From contig NZ_RJJY01000001.1 in NCBI RefSeq assembly GCF_003751085.1, forward strand, positions 4,216,001 through 4,280,000: DNA of 64,000 bases, read 5' to 3'. Positions within the stretch are counted from its first letter, which is position 1. The number at the start of each line of letters is the position of its first letter. Position numbers and translations under genes: made by a program. This document shows positions 35,901 through 43,418 of this stretch, piece by piece. Below the pieces are notes generated by a model. The model made no database searches and had not been told where the DNA came from. It worked only from the letters and a program-made list of their open reading frames with translations. This DNA is from Micromonospora sp. Llam0 (GTDB taxonomy: Bacteria > Actinomycetota > Actinomycetes > Mycobacteriales > Micromonosporaceae).

Positions 35901-38523
35901 GCGAGGTGGTGTGCTCGCGCGGGCTGGTGTAGCTGGTGAGCCGCCCTGCGTCGTCGCGGCCCAGGGTCGCCGTGTAGTAGACGGTGTCGTCCCCAGTGCG
36001 CTCCGCGACCGTGTCGGTGATCTGGTGGCCGAGGTCGTTGTAGGTGGCCAGCACCCGGCCACCGGTCGGGTCGACCGTCTCCAGGGTGGCACCGACCCGA
36101 TCGTACGTGTGGGTCCACTTCGGGGCGGCAGCCCCGTCCTCCGGAGCGGGCAACGTCTCGGAGACCAGCCGGCCGTACTTGTCATAGCTGTACCGGGTGA
36201 TTCGGCCCAGCGAGTCGGTGATCTTCTCCGGTTGCCCGTCGTAGGTGTAGCTGGTCCGCGTCACCGGAGTGAGGGACGTCCCGCCGGGCGGGGTGTACGA
36301 CGGCAGGGTCACCGCGGTGGCCCGTCCCATCGCGTCGTACTCGGTGGTGGTGACCGCCGCGTACGCGTCCCGGGCGTGGGTGGCGTCGCCGAAGGTGTTG
36401 TACCCGAGCGTGCTGGTCGGGGTGACGTCGTCGATACGGACACCGTCACGCCAGACGGTACGCGTCGGCTCGGCCGTGGTGCGCACCCGGCCGACGGCGT
36501 CGTAGGTGTAGCTGGTGATTGCGTCGGCCGGGTCTTCGACGCTGGTGACCAGGCCGCGCGGATCGCGGGCGATGGTAGTGACCAGTTCGTCCGGGCTGCC
36601 GCCCGGGTTCTCCACGGTCGCGCCGATCAGCCGGCCGGACCGGTCGTAGCGGTAGCTGCTCCGGGCCGGCTTCTCACCGCTGCGGGTGTACTCGAGGGCG
36701 ACCCTGGCCACCGCTCCGCCCCAGCCGTTGGCCGGCTGGCTGTCGCCGACCCGGACGTACACGGTCTTCGACTCGGCGAGGGTGGAGTTCAGGTTGATGA
36801 ACCACTGCTTACGGTTGGATCCGTCGCGGATGTCGCGATTCTCCCGCAGCACCTCCCGCCAGGTCTGGTTGTCCGGACTGATCTCGACTAGATACTGGTT
36901 GTCGATCTCAAGGTTGAGAGTCGCGGTAACGGTTTCCGGCGGCAGCTGGAACCGGTAGGTGAAGGTGGCGGTGCCATCGGCGTACCGGCCGCCGGCACCA
37001 TCGATCTGGGATCCCCCGGGGGTCAGCAAGTGCGGCGTCTCGGAGCTGCGCCCGGAGACGAAGGTGAACCCGTTGGTCTGCTTACGCGAGGTGACCTGGC
37101 CGTCGGATCCGAACGTGTAAATGGTGCTGCGGGCCAGTCCGGCAGCATCGACGGTCTCCCGATTACGCAGCCCCGCGTCGTCGTAGTCGTAGTCGTAGAC
37201 CATGCCACCGGCCCGGGTGACCCGGATCAGGTTGCTGCCGTGGTCGTACTCATAGCGGGCCAGCAGCACGCTGGAGGTGATCTCGCCATCGGCGTCGCGG
37301 CGGACCCGCTGCTCGGTCTCCCGCAGGCCGTCGTTGTGGTAGGTGAAAGTCGTCTCCCGGCCCATCGCGTCGACGACCGAGGCAAGCTGCCCCGCCGGGT
37401 CGTAAGCGCGCGACTCCAGCACCAGCCGCGTGGCGGCCGGGTCCATCGGGTCGATGCCCTCCCCCGTCGCGGCAGTCTCGATCAGCCGACGGCCGTCGTC
37501 GTACTGGTGCTCCAGCACCAGACCGTTTGGGCGGACCAGTCGGATCAGGTCCCCAGCGGTGTTCCAGTGCTGCACCGTGGTGGCGCCGTCCGGGGCAACG
37601 GTCTCGATCAGCCGGCCAGCACCGTCGTACACGTTGCTCCAGGTGCGGACCACGTCCCCGCCGCTGGTGTCGGCGACCGTCCGGGTGGTGACCCGGCCGG
37701 CCGGGTCGTAGCCGTACGTCGTTACGGCGGTGTGTGTGACCCCGGTGACCGGGTTGGTCACGCCCGGCTCGGTCTCGCTGCTCACCAGCGAGGCGGCGTT
37801 GTATGCGGTACGCCAGGTGCCGTAGGTGACCGGCTCGTCGTTGACGATCGTGCCGGTGGTCCGGCTGGTGTTCCGCCCGAGCGAATCGTAGCCGTAGGTG
37901 GTGATCAGGCCGGCGGGATCGGTGGAGCGCACCAGGTCCCCGTGCGAGTTGTACTCGTAACTGGTCACCCCACCCAGCCGGTTGGTCGACTGTTCGAGCA
38001 GCCCGGCGGGGACGAGGCCGCCATCGACGGCGGCCTCGGTGCCGTCGGTGTACCCGAACAACTCGGTCGGCACGCCGGGAGACCCGGCCGGTCCCGGATA
38101 GGTGATCTTCGTCGGCCGGCCGGCGGTGTCCAGTTCGTAGCGGATCCGGTTGCGCGGATCGTTGTCCCAGGCGTTGCGAGTGCCGGACTGCCAGATTAGG
38201 CGGTCGTTACGCGGGTCCAGCTTGTCGTCAGCGTTTAGGTGGTAACCGTAGTTCTTGTAGACCCAGGCGTTGCTGCGGTAGACCGCCTCCCAGGTGATGT
38301 TGCCGCGCGCATCCCGGAAGTACCACCGGGCCCGCCCGTTGGCGTCGGTGTAGGTGGTGACGAAGCCGTTCGCGTCGTATTCCCAGTTCTCCACACCGAG
38401 GTTGGTTTCCCGTGAGGTCAGCCGGCCGCCGCGGGTCGCATCGAAGGTGTACGTGACCGAGTCCCGCCCGGTGGAGCGAAGCTCGATGGCGCGGGTGCCG
38501 TCGCCTGGGCGTGGGCTGCCCAA
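32959..38523 (-). CDS. Rhs locus segment 3: YD-repeat shell and C-terminal nuclease toxin tip
   Basis: An open frame of 1,854 codons whose TTG start is an artefact of the frameshift. It contains several dozen YD/RHS repeats (YDxxGRxxxxT type), one inserted jelly-roll-like domain (near residues 500-600), and the Rhs core end (YTPYGEVAQSSG...YAPDQATFTSRDSW...NRYAYAYGSPVTYADPSGH). A membrane-like segment (GAGPIGWIALGVVTLAATAYVY) and a Pro/Thr/Ala linker follow. The last 130 residues form the variable tip. GPDFIHRGTGFEVELKT fits a PD-(D/E)XK nuclease active site (PD...E-x-K). In this family the YD shell encloses the toxin, which is released into a rival cell. Confidence 0.8.
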   Translation of the reverse strand: MGSPRPGDGTRAIELRSTGRDSVTYTFDATRGGRLTSRETNLGVENWEYDANGFVTTYTDANGRARWYFRDARGNITWEAVYRSNAWVYKNYGYHLNADDKLDPRNDRLIWQSGTRNAWDNDPRNRIRYELDTAGRPTKITYPGPAGSPGVPTELFGYTDGTEAAVDGGLVPAGLLEQSTNRLGGVTSYEYNSHGDLVRSTDPAGLITTYGYDSLGRNTSRTTGTIVNDEPVTYGTWRTAYNAASLVSSETEPGVTNPVTGVTHTAVTTYGYDPAGRVTTRTVADTSGGDVVRTWSNVYDGAGRLIETVAPDGATTVQHWNTAGDLIRLVRPNGLVLEHQYDDGRRLIETAATGEGIDPMDPAATRLVLESRAYDPAGQLASVVDAMGRETTFTYHNDGLRETEQRVRRDADGEITSSVLLARYEYDHGSNLIRVTRAGGMVYDYDYDDAGLRNRETVDAAGLARSTIYTFGSDGQVTSRKQTNGFTFVSGRSSETPHLLTPGGSQIDGAGGRYADGTATFTYRFQLPPETVTATLNLEIDNQYLVEISPDNQTWREVLRENRDIRDGSNRKQWFINLNSTLAESKTVYVRVGDSQPANGWGGAVARVALEYTRSGEKPARSSYRYDRSGRLIGATVENPGGSPDELVTTIARDPRGLVTSVEDPADAITSYTYDAVGRVRTTAEPTRTVWRDGVRIDDVTPTSTLGYNTFGDATHARDAYAAVTTTEYDAMGRATAVTLPSYTPPGGTSLTPVTRTSYTYDGQPEKITDSLGRITRYSYDKYGRLVSETLPAPEDGAAAPKWTHTYDRVGATLETVDPTGGRVLATYNDLGHQITDTVAERTGDDTVYYTATLGRDDAGRLTSYTSPREHTTSLEYNKAGEPTKVTDPVGRVVQTRYDALGRVTAQILAGTRATSYAYDAAGRQIRRSDHTAEAGVLSPPLRTTETGYDQVGRPTQVTSPEGRITRFGYDPAGNRTLVTQLVDPTDPTSAITVEQGYDALGRLTRTVDGRDNATEIRYNAWGLPTEVREPGPAVWTTVYDVAGQPIREELPGGVSRATEYDGLGRVTTQTGAGAEGGTGQRSLGYDALGRITELDGAAGITRYTWNDRGLMTGSTGPSGTASFRYDGDGNLIERTDSTGTGTFDYDQAGRLKSVADALTARLATFDYAPTGELATIRYGTAGPIREFDHDGLGRLVSDTVDGPDGTTRLGTTYAYDGDDQVTGRSTTGVTGGGSNTYGYDGLGRLISWTGPDGTAVGYGYDAASNRTSTVSPAGTRGYTYDDRNQLLTATGGGEPAIVNTWSTRGTLDTTSTDGAVTTFHNDAFDRPVRVEAAGYTVDYTYDALDRLAQRNGVSLAYPDLTNNPSRVPSAAGEAVIFRDPQGVPLSDTYGAEDGRIVVTDRLRGDQVATLGKDTGTVIASRSYTPYGEVAQSSGRFSSGFQGGWTDPDTGQVNAHARWYAPDQATFTSRDSWMLDPVPVMAANRYAYAYGSPVTYADPSGHCPACAVLAPVAVGAGPIGWIALGVVTLAATAYVYDSYQGSCHASSAGCGSGSGSSGSDRYMSPELSQVRSLVGAVGSSHLYEEIYRQAANGASAAALISYIQSTYSSHPAVQQYTAAHTPAATAPATTAVTTTPPAAVPWTPPAATPPPAVGQTITNVRPPEVALLPAGQQLINSVETAATLTTPTILQANADGSDAANPVLAPAVAEAVTAIEEITGGKDPRCGGDDEIHSFLQTVVEYAAEVALDGLGMRGIDGRITRGQQTAIDEGRAWRWPIRGGIAHRAVRDLLQRWFPEQWHYRNGGKYDQGPDFIHRGTGFEVELKTENEFRRVKSKDRDAPYDDCGWAVYRWPS

Positions 38524-41500
38524 CGGTCCACTCAGCGCCGTTGCGGTCCTGGAGAGTGGTGATCCGCCCGGAGCGTCCGTCGTAGCTCGCCTGCATCGCG
38601 GTGAACGGGCCGGGTTCGATACTGCCGGTCATCCGCGAGGTGGCGGCACGGGCCGCGTAGTGCGCGCTGATCTGGGTCGGCGCGAGGGCGTGCCGGTAGA
38701 ACGCAACATCGTCGATCTGGCCGATGAACGGGAAGTTCCCGGAGCCGGCAGCCGGCCAGCCGGTTGTGCTGCCGTTGCCGACGTACGCGTACCGCATGTT
38801 CAGCATCGCGAGCGGATGGCCGGTGCTCGACCCGATCCGCGTCCCGTTGAGGTAAAGCTCCTGGCGGTCGACTGCTCCGACGAGCACCACGTGGTGCCAC
38901 TGTCCGTTGTCTACCCGGGCCGGGGAGACCATTTGGGTGGAGCCCGGTGCCCAGAGTTGACCGCGCAACTTGCCACCGCTGTCGACGTACAGCGCGGGGG
39001 TGTGGTCGCCCGGTTCCCGTAGCAGGTCGGTGTCCTGGTACGCATAGAGCGTGCCGCGCTGGCCGCTAGCCGCCTTGAACCACAGCTCGACGGTGAGCGA
39101 CAGCGAGGTGTTGGTGAGGTTGACCGGCAGCGCCAGCCCACCATTGGCCGCCGAGCTGAATCTGGCAGCGGTGTCGGCCGAGCCGGCGAGTGCGCCAGGT
39201 TGGCCGAGCGTCACCCCGCTGTACTTCGCCGCGTACTCACCCGGCTTGCGGGCCACCACGTTGGCCGCAGTCCCCCCGGACGTCTCCCCCAACGGCCAGT
39301 ACGCCGACGGGTTGTCGTCGATGACAATCGACCGGTAGTGGGAGCTGTCTTGGTACTGGTACTCCACGCAGGACTGCTCGGAGAGCGGAGAGCAGACCCG
39401 GGTCAGCCGGTTGCCGGTGTAGCTGTAGGTCCACGTCGGTTGGGCGGCACCGACGGCGGGGGCGTCGCTGCGGACCGTACTCACTCGCCCACCGGACCAG
39501 GTGACGGACAGCGACCGGCCACTTGCCACGTCCCTGACCTGGGACAACACTCCCGAGGTGTAGAGAAACTGTTGCTGCCGGCCGTAGCCATCCACCACGG
39601 CGATGATCCGACCCGCGTCATCGAACACCCGCCGCTGCCCGGAAGAGTCCCGCAGCGTCCAGTTGCCACTGCCCCGGACCAGGGTCAACGGTTGACCCGC
39701 AGGTGGGACGAAGCTGCCGTCGGCGTTGCGACCGAACCGGACCTGGCGGCCCGAGGTGAGCGTCACCACTACGCTGCCCGAGCCGTCGGGATCGGCGGTG
39801 ATCCGCTGGTCCCACGGGGTGGACCAGCCCGCGCCGAACGCGCCGGCGGAGCGGGGGTCCTGCGAGTTGTAGGTGCGGCTGACCTCCAGCGGGGGCCCGG
39901 AGACCGGGACCGAAGCGTCCACGACCGCCGTCGAGTAGTTGCCAACCTGGACATTCAACCCGGGTACATCGGCGCCATCGGGTGCCCCGGCGAGATGATG
40001 GGTGATCTCCGGTTGGGCGACGACCGGGGTCAGGTGGTAGGGGCCAGTCAGGTAACTCATATTCTGGCCGTCGTGGACGGCGACATACCAGAACGAGGTC
40101 TGTCCCCAGGACAGCACACCCGCCGGCACCGTCCACGAGGCGGAGGTGACCCACTGCGACTCCTGGCAGCCGACCGGCGCGTCGGCGGTGCCGTTGCAGA
40201 CCCGGAACCAGTAGTAGGGACCGCCGGGCGCATTGTCTGCGTCGAAGTACTGCGCCCACAGCGCTGGGCGTAGCCGGTCCACCTGGGCGTTGTTTGGTGG
40301 AAAGAAGGAGACGACCTCGGGCGTCGCCTCCGGCAGCACCGTGAAGGAGACCGTTGCGTGGGGCACCCCGTAGTAGGAGTCGAAATCCCGGCCCTGGGCG
40401 TCCTGCATCGTGATGGTTATGGTGTAGGTTCCGGCGGGTAGGAACCCAGTTACCACGGCCAGCCGCACAGTCACGCCGTGCGGCACTGGGATGTCACCGA
40501 CGCCGTGCACGCTGGTGTCCACCAAGGTGCCGGCGCTGTTGCGGATGTAGCCGTACAGGTCGGGCGACGGGCTGTCCCACGACTCGACCCAGGTGGTGAC
40601 GCCAAGGTTGGTGACGTCGACGTTGAGAAAGCCGTACGTCGACGGGGTGACTGGAGGATCGAACCGCCTGGTGGGCAGCGAGTAGGCCGCCCCCTCGTCA
40701 GAGTAGATGAGGTCGATGAACGGCGCGCCGCCACCGGCGTACTCGCTGGAGTAAAAGAACTTTTCGCCGTTGTTGTCGGTGTTCGAAGCGCGCAGCGAAA
40801 AACCGTACCAGCGTTCGCGGCCGTCCAGCCATTTGGTGAACCGCTCTGGATCGATCGGGATCGACTCCCAGCCAGCAGGACGGGAGGTGCAGTTACCGCC
40901 CCGGTTGAACGACTTGCTCGCGACCGGATTCGCCGAGTCGTACGCAGGCCCGGGCCAGCTCAGAACGTCTCGCTCCCACCAGTCTCCGTAGACCCGGTGC
41001 ACAGTCAACTTGGACGCGGTGCACGACCGGGCCCAGGTCTGGTACAGGTTGAGCGATGCCCCCTGCACGTATCGCCCGATCAGCGTTTCTGCGCCAAAAA
41101 ACCGCACGTAGGCCGCCGATTTCTCCCGTCCGCCGTTGTAAGTGCCGACCTTGAGGAACGTCTCGGCGCTGTTGTCGCGGTTGGCGAAGTCCCGACTGGA
41201 GACGAAGGAGTCAATGTACGTGGTGTCCCGGGCGGTGATCGGCGGATCAACCACCACGGGGAACTTTCGCGCCGGGTCACGCAACCACCGCCCGTCCATG
41301 GTCACCCGCAGGTTCCAGGCGTCGCCGACCCGGTCCAAGGCGTAGGTGACGCCGTTGGATCGGACACCAGCTCCGGTCTTCGGATCGGGCGTCGAGTCGT
41401 ACATGAAGCCGGGTGGGATGTTGGCGCGCACCTCGCCGGCCTCGTCCCGCAGTTCGACTCCGCCGCCCACAAGTTCCGGGGCGAGGCCCTGCAGTCGCAG

Positions 41501-41740
41501 CGGAAAGTTCCACTGCGTCGGCGCGTCGGCCGACTTGAGCACGATGCTCTCGCTAACGCCAGTCTTGGTGGGGGTGAGCACGAGGTCGGCGTCCGGCCGG
41601 ACGTCGGCGAAGCGGATGTCGGAGCCACTGGTCACCGCCGGCACGGCCGCCGCGTCGGCGATCCCGAACCCCGTCTGCACACCCTCGCCAAGCCGAAGGG
41701 TGACTACCGCTGGGTCGGTTGCGAGTGCGGCGAATGACAC
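38228..41740 (-). CDS. Rhs locus segment 2: DNRLRE, cell-wall and LamG-like domains
   Basis: Meaningful protein runs from about 41745 to 38513. Domains in order: an N-terminal beta domain ending in FPVVVDPP; a DNRLRE-type domain (TYIDSFVSSRDFANRDNSAETFLKVG...); a long beta-sandwich stretch; the Rhs entry domain (VSRTYNSQDPRSAGAFGAGWSTPWDQRIT, DUF6531-like); YD-type strands; and a LamG/concanavalin-like domain (LSLTVELWFKAASG...GQIDDVAFYRHALAP). The apparent GTG start is only the first start codon after the frameshift. Beyond RNGAEWTVG the frame is nonsense (GQPTPRRRHPRHR...), and true sense continues in segment 3. Confidence 0.75.
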   Translation of the reverse strand: MSFAALATDPAVVTLRLGEGVQTGFGIADAAAVPAVTSGSDIRFADVRPDADLVLTPTKTGVSESIVLKSADAPTQWNFPLRLQGLAPELVGGGVELRDEAGEVRANIPPGFMYDSTPDPKTGAGVRSNGVTYALDRVGDAWNLRVTMDGRWLRDPARKFPVVVDPPITARDTTYIDSFVSSRDFANRDNSAETFLKVGTYNGGREKSAAYVRFFGAETLIGRYVQGASLNLYQTWARSCTASKLTVHRVYGDWWERDVLSWPGPAYDSANPVASKSFNRGGNCTSRPAGWESIPIDPERFTKWLDGRERWYGFSLRASNTDNNGEKFFYSSEYAGGGAPFIDLIYSDEGAAYSLPTRRFDPPVTPSTYGFLNVDVTNLGVTTWVESWDSPSPDLYGYIRNSAGTLVDTSVHGVGDIPVPHGVTVRLAVVTGFLPAGTYTITITMQDAQGRDFDSYYGVPHATVSFTVLPEATPEVVSFFPPNNAQVDRLRPALWAQYFDADNAPGGPYYWFRVCNGTADAPVGCQESQWVTSASWTVPAGVLSWGQTSFWYVAVHDGQNMSYLTGPYHLTPVVAQPEITHHLAGAPDGADVPGLNVQVGNYSTAVVDASVPVSGPPLEVSRTYNSQDPRSAGAFGAGWSTPWDQRITADPDGSGSVVVTLTSGRQVRFGRNADGSFVPPAGQPLTLVRGSGNWTLRDSSGQRRVFDDAGRIIAVVDGYGRQQQFLYTSGVLSQVRDVASGRSLSVTWSGGRVSTVRSDAPAVGAAQPTWTYSYTGNRLTRVCSPLSEQSCVEYQYQDSSHYRSIVIDDNPSAYWPLGETSGGTAANVVARKPGEYAAKYSGVTLGQPGALAGSADTAARFSSAANGGLALPVNLTNTSLSLTVELWFKAASGQRGTLYAYQDTDLLREPGDHTPALYVDSGGKLRGQLWAPGSTQMVSPARVDNGQWHHVVLVGAVDRQELYLNGTRIGSSTGHPLAMLNMRYAYVGNGSTTGWPAAGSGNFPFIGQIDDVAFYRHALAPTQISAHYAARAATSRMTGSIEPGPFTAMQASYDGRSGRITTLQDRNGAEWTVGQPTPRRRHPRHRASLHRAGLGHVHLRCDPRRPADLTGNQPRCGELGIRRERLRHHLHRRQRAGPVVLPGCARQHHLGGGLPQQRLGLQELRLPPKR

Positions 41741-42366
41741 GTCTGCGGCCGCAGCCGGCCGTCGTCACGGCGCTGCACCTGGGTGTCCATCGGCACCATG
41801 TTCCCGGCAACGTCCCGCGCAAAGGCAGGTCCACTGTACATCCGAAGGGTCTTGGTGCCGTCCGGATTGACGAAAGTGGTCGAGGTCGCCGTCCGGGTCT
41901 CGGGTAGCTCCCGAGACCTCCCCTCGACGTACCCGCTGGGGGCGGCTCCGGGGGTCAGCGTCACCGCACCCTCATCGACCGGTGCCGCGTCCCTCGGCGG
42001 CAACTGCGGGGTGGTGCCGGTCGGGCATGGCCGGCACTGTTCCAAGGAGTCGCCTGGATCCGGAGCGAGCCGCTCGCGGCCGACGACACCCTCCGCCCCG
42101 GGCGGCAGCGGGGGATTCCCCGGGGGAATCGACCCCTCGGCGGCGGTTTCGTCGCCCGCTACCTTGTGGTGTCGGCCTGCGGCGGAACCCGCGTCCTGAC
42201 TGGGACGGGATGTGGACGCACCGTCAGGCGGACCGTGCTTGGCAATCGCCGGGTCGCTGTCGGCCACCAGCAGCGCGGCCGTCAGGATTGCCGCGAGCGA
42301 GGCCGCCACCCACCGGCGCCGCCAACGCTCGCGCCGCTGTGGCCAGAGCATCGGTGTGCAGGACAT
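41704..42366 (-). CDS. Rhs locus segment 1: signal peptide and N-terminal domain
   Basis: The ATG at 42366 has GGGGGAGG five bases upstream. A basic stretch (RRERWRRRW) and hydrophobic core (VAASLAAILTAALLVADSDPAIA) form a signal peptide of about 40 residues, so the protein is exported. A proline/glycine-rich linker follows, then TFVNPDGTKTLRMYSGPAF...MVPMDTQVQRRDDGRL, the usual start of actinobacterial wall-associated Rhs proteins. After DDGRL (near 41745) the frame goes wrong and stops at 41704; the sense resumes in the next frame as AAADVSFAALATD. Confidence 0.75.
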   Translation of the reverse strand: MSCTPMLWPQRRERWRRRWVAASLAAILTAALLVADSDPAIAKHGPPDGASTSRPSQDAGSAAGRHHKVAGDETAAEGSIPPGNPPLPPGAEGVVGRERLAPDPGDSLEQCRPCPTGTTPQLPPRDAAPVDEGAVTLTPGAAPSGYVEGRSRELPETRTATSTTFVNPDGTKTLRMYSGPAFARDVAGNMVPMDTQVQRRDDGRLRPQTCHSPHSQPTQR

Positions 42367-42706
42367 GACGCCTCCCCCGAGTCCCGTGGGCGAGCAGCCC
42401 GCCCAGAGGCAAGCTACAGGAACACGTCCGACATCAACAGGCGACAATGGATGGTCAGTGATCCCGACCATTCAGTTGTGAGGACTCACCTGGACAACAT
42501 TTCTCGAGCCAGGAGGCCGACTTCGGCAGTCCGATAGGTACGGATTATGTCTATTGTGGGCTCGACAGTTTGGTTGCTCGTTAGCGCACGCTCCGGCCGC
42601 GTGAAATGCTGTATGAGTACCAATAACGGCGACGGCGACCGGAGCGGGCGCGGTCTCGCCTCGGAACGACGGAGGCGATCCGACAAGGGCCAAGGAGGCA
42701 CGACGA
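42367..42706. promoter_or_regulatory. Divergent intergenic region between the Rhs gene and the frameshifted gene
   Basis: About 340 bases without a supported gene. It is AT-richer than average between 42400 and 42620 (for example ACATTTCTCGAG, GGATTATGTCTATTG), as expected for promoters on both strands. AAGGAGG for the rightward gene is at its right end, and GGGGGAGG for the Rhs gene at its left end. I see no strong palindrome or promoter hexamers that I would defend. Confidence 0.4.
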
Positions 42707-43173
42707 GTGCGCGGAGCGGGAGGCAGTTGGAGGGCGTACCCAGGGGCCATCGACGACCACGTGGACCTGCCGCCGGTCGGGCCCGGCCGTGTCGTCGGCG
42801 TCGGAGCCATCTGCGACCTCCGACCACAGCAGGCCGAGGCGGCGGAAACGCAGAGCTTTTCCGTCGGCGAGTTCGTCATGCTGGACGACGGTCGGCGGGT
42901 GCTGCTGCACCAGGACCGTGGCTTCACACTCGGTCGGCGGGCGACGCACGCCCCGGTGCCGACCAGCTCGGCAAGGCCAGGGAGAACGTCACCCGGTCCG
43001 TGTTGACCGTGGTGCTTCCCGACGACGATGAGACCGCCGAGGAGCATCCCTGGTTGTGGCTGGCCGACCTCGCACGCTCCCGTGGTTTGGACGTGGTCGC
43101 CGACGACATGCGGGCTCTGCCGTACGAGGTGATCCTCACGGAGGACGTGACCCGCTGGCTCACCGGCGGCTGA
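42707..43173 (+). pseudogene. Frameshifted hypothetical gene upstream of the megasynthase
   Basis: The GTG at 42707 has a perfect AAGGAGG seven bases ahead. The frame reads sensibly (VDLPPVGPGRVVGVGAICDL...VMLDDGRRVLLHQDRGFTLG) to about 42932. It then becomes nonsense, while the frame one base back continues the sense (RPGADQLGKARENVTRSVLTVVLPDDDETAEEHPWLWLADLARSRGLDVVADDMR...) to a TGA at 43171-43173. One base is missing around 42930-42936, in CTCGGTCGGCGGG. The intact protein would have about 155 residues. No family recognised; its place near an Rhs locus allows an immunity or accessory role. Confidence 0.65.
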
Positions 43174-43198
43174 CGCTCGCTGGCGGCCGGCACACGAC

Positions 43199-43418
43199 AC
43201 CCGGGATTCGCCGCGTTCCGGCTGGCCGGACCAGGTGGGGTGTGGGCCGGCTCGGCTAGGGTCTGGCCGTGCTGATCACGGACGGGCCGAACGGCGAGAA
43301 ACACCTGCTCGATGTGCTGATCGCAGCCGCCGACACCGCCCCCGATCAGCCGATCACGCACGTACGCGGGGACGGCACCGAACACGTCGTCACGCACCGC
43401 CAACTGCGCGACGACGCA
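43199..43418 (+). repeat. Right copy of the 220-bp direct repeat
   Basis: This copy contains the live promoter and first 50 codons of the megasynthase. With the left copy (31523-31742), it bounds an 11,456-bp segment carrying the Rhs locus. Recombination between the copies could remove that segment, though at about 86% identity this would be inefficient. Confidence 0.9.
43257..43268 (+). promoter_or_regulatory. TAGGGT box, likely leaderless promoter of the megasynthase
   Basis: TAGGGT at 43257-43262 lies six bases before the GTG, so transcription should start at or next to the first codon. There is no ribosome site. The same box and spacing are kept in the left repeat copy. No good -35 is seen. 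Confidence 0.5.

Larger units (their letters stand above)
32959..42366 (-). pseudogene. Rhs/YD-repeat toxin gene, whole locus, split by two frameshifts
   Basis: Three reading frames on the minus strand together make one secreted Rhs-type protein of about 3,130 residues: signal peptide and N-domain (from 42366), middle part, then YD repeats and toxin tip. A one-base loss near 41745 and a one-base gain near 38513 separate them. In each case the protein sense continues exactly across the junction in the next frame, and the tail of the old frame is nonsense. As read, no full-length product can be made without frameshifting. Either the gene is decaying or the assembly has errors at short G runs. 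The three open segments are listed separately. Confidence 0.7.

Noticed and set aside
34018..36891. A plus-strand open frame of 957 codons inside the Rhs region
   Set aside because: It is the antisense shadow of the YD-repeat coding frame. Its protein is a low-complexity G/V/R/D mix with no family pattern, and it lacks a ribosome site.
38228..38512. The last 95 codons of the middle Rhs frame as a real C-terminus
   Set aside because: Beyond RNGAEWTVG the translation is Arg/His/Pro-rich nonsense, while the overlapping frame gives proper YD-repeat protein.
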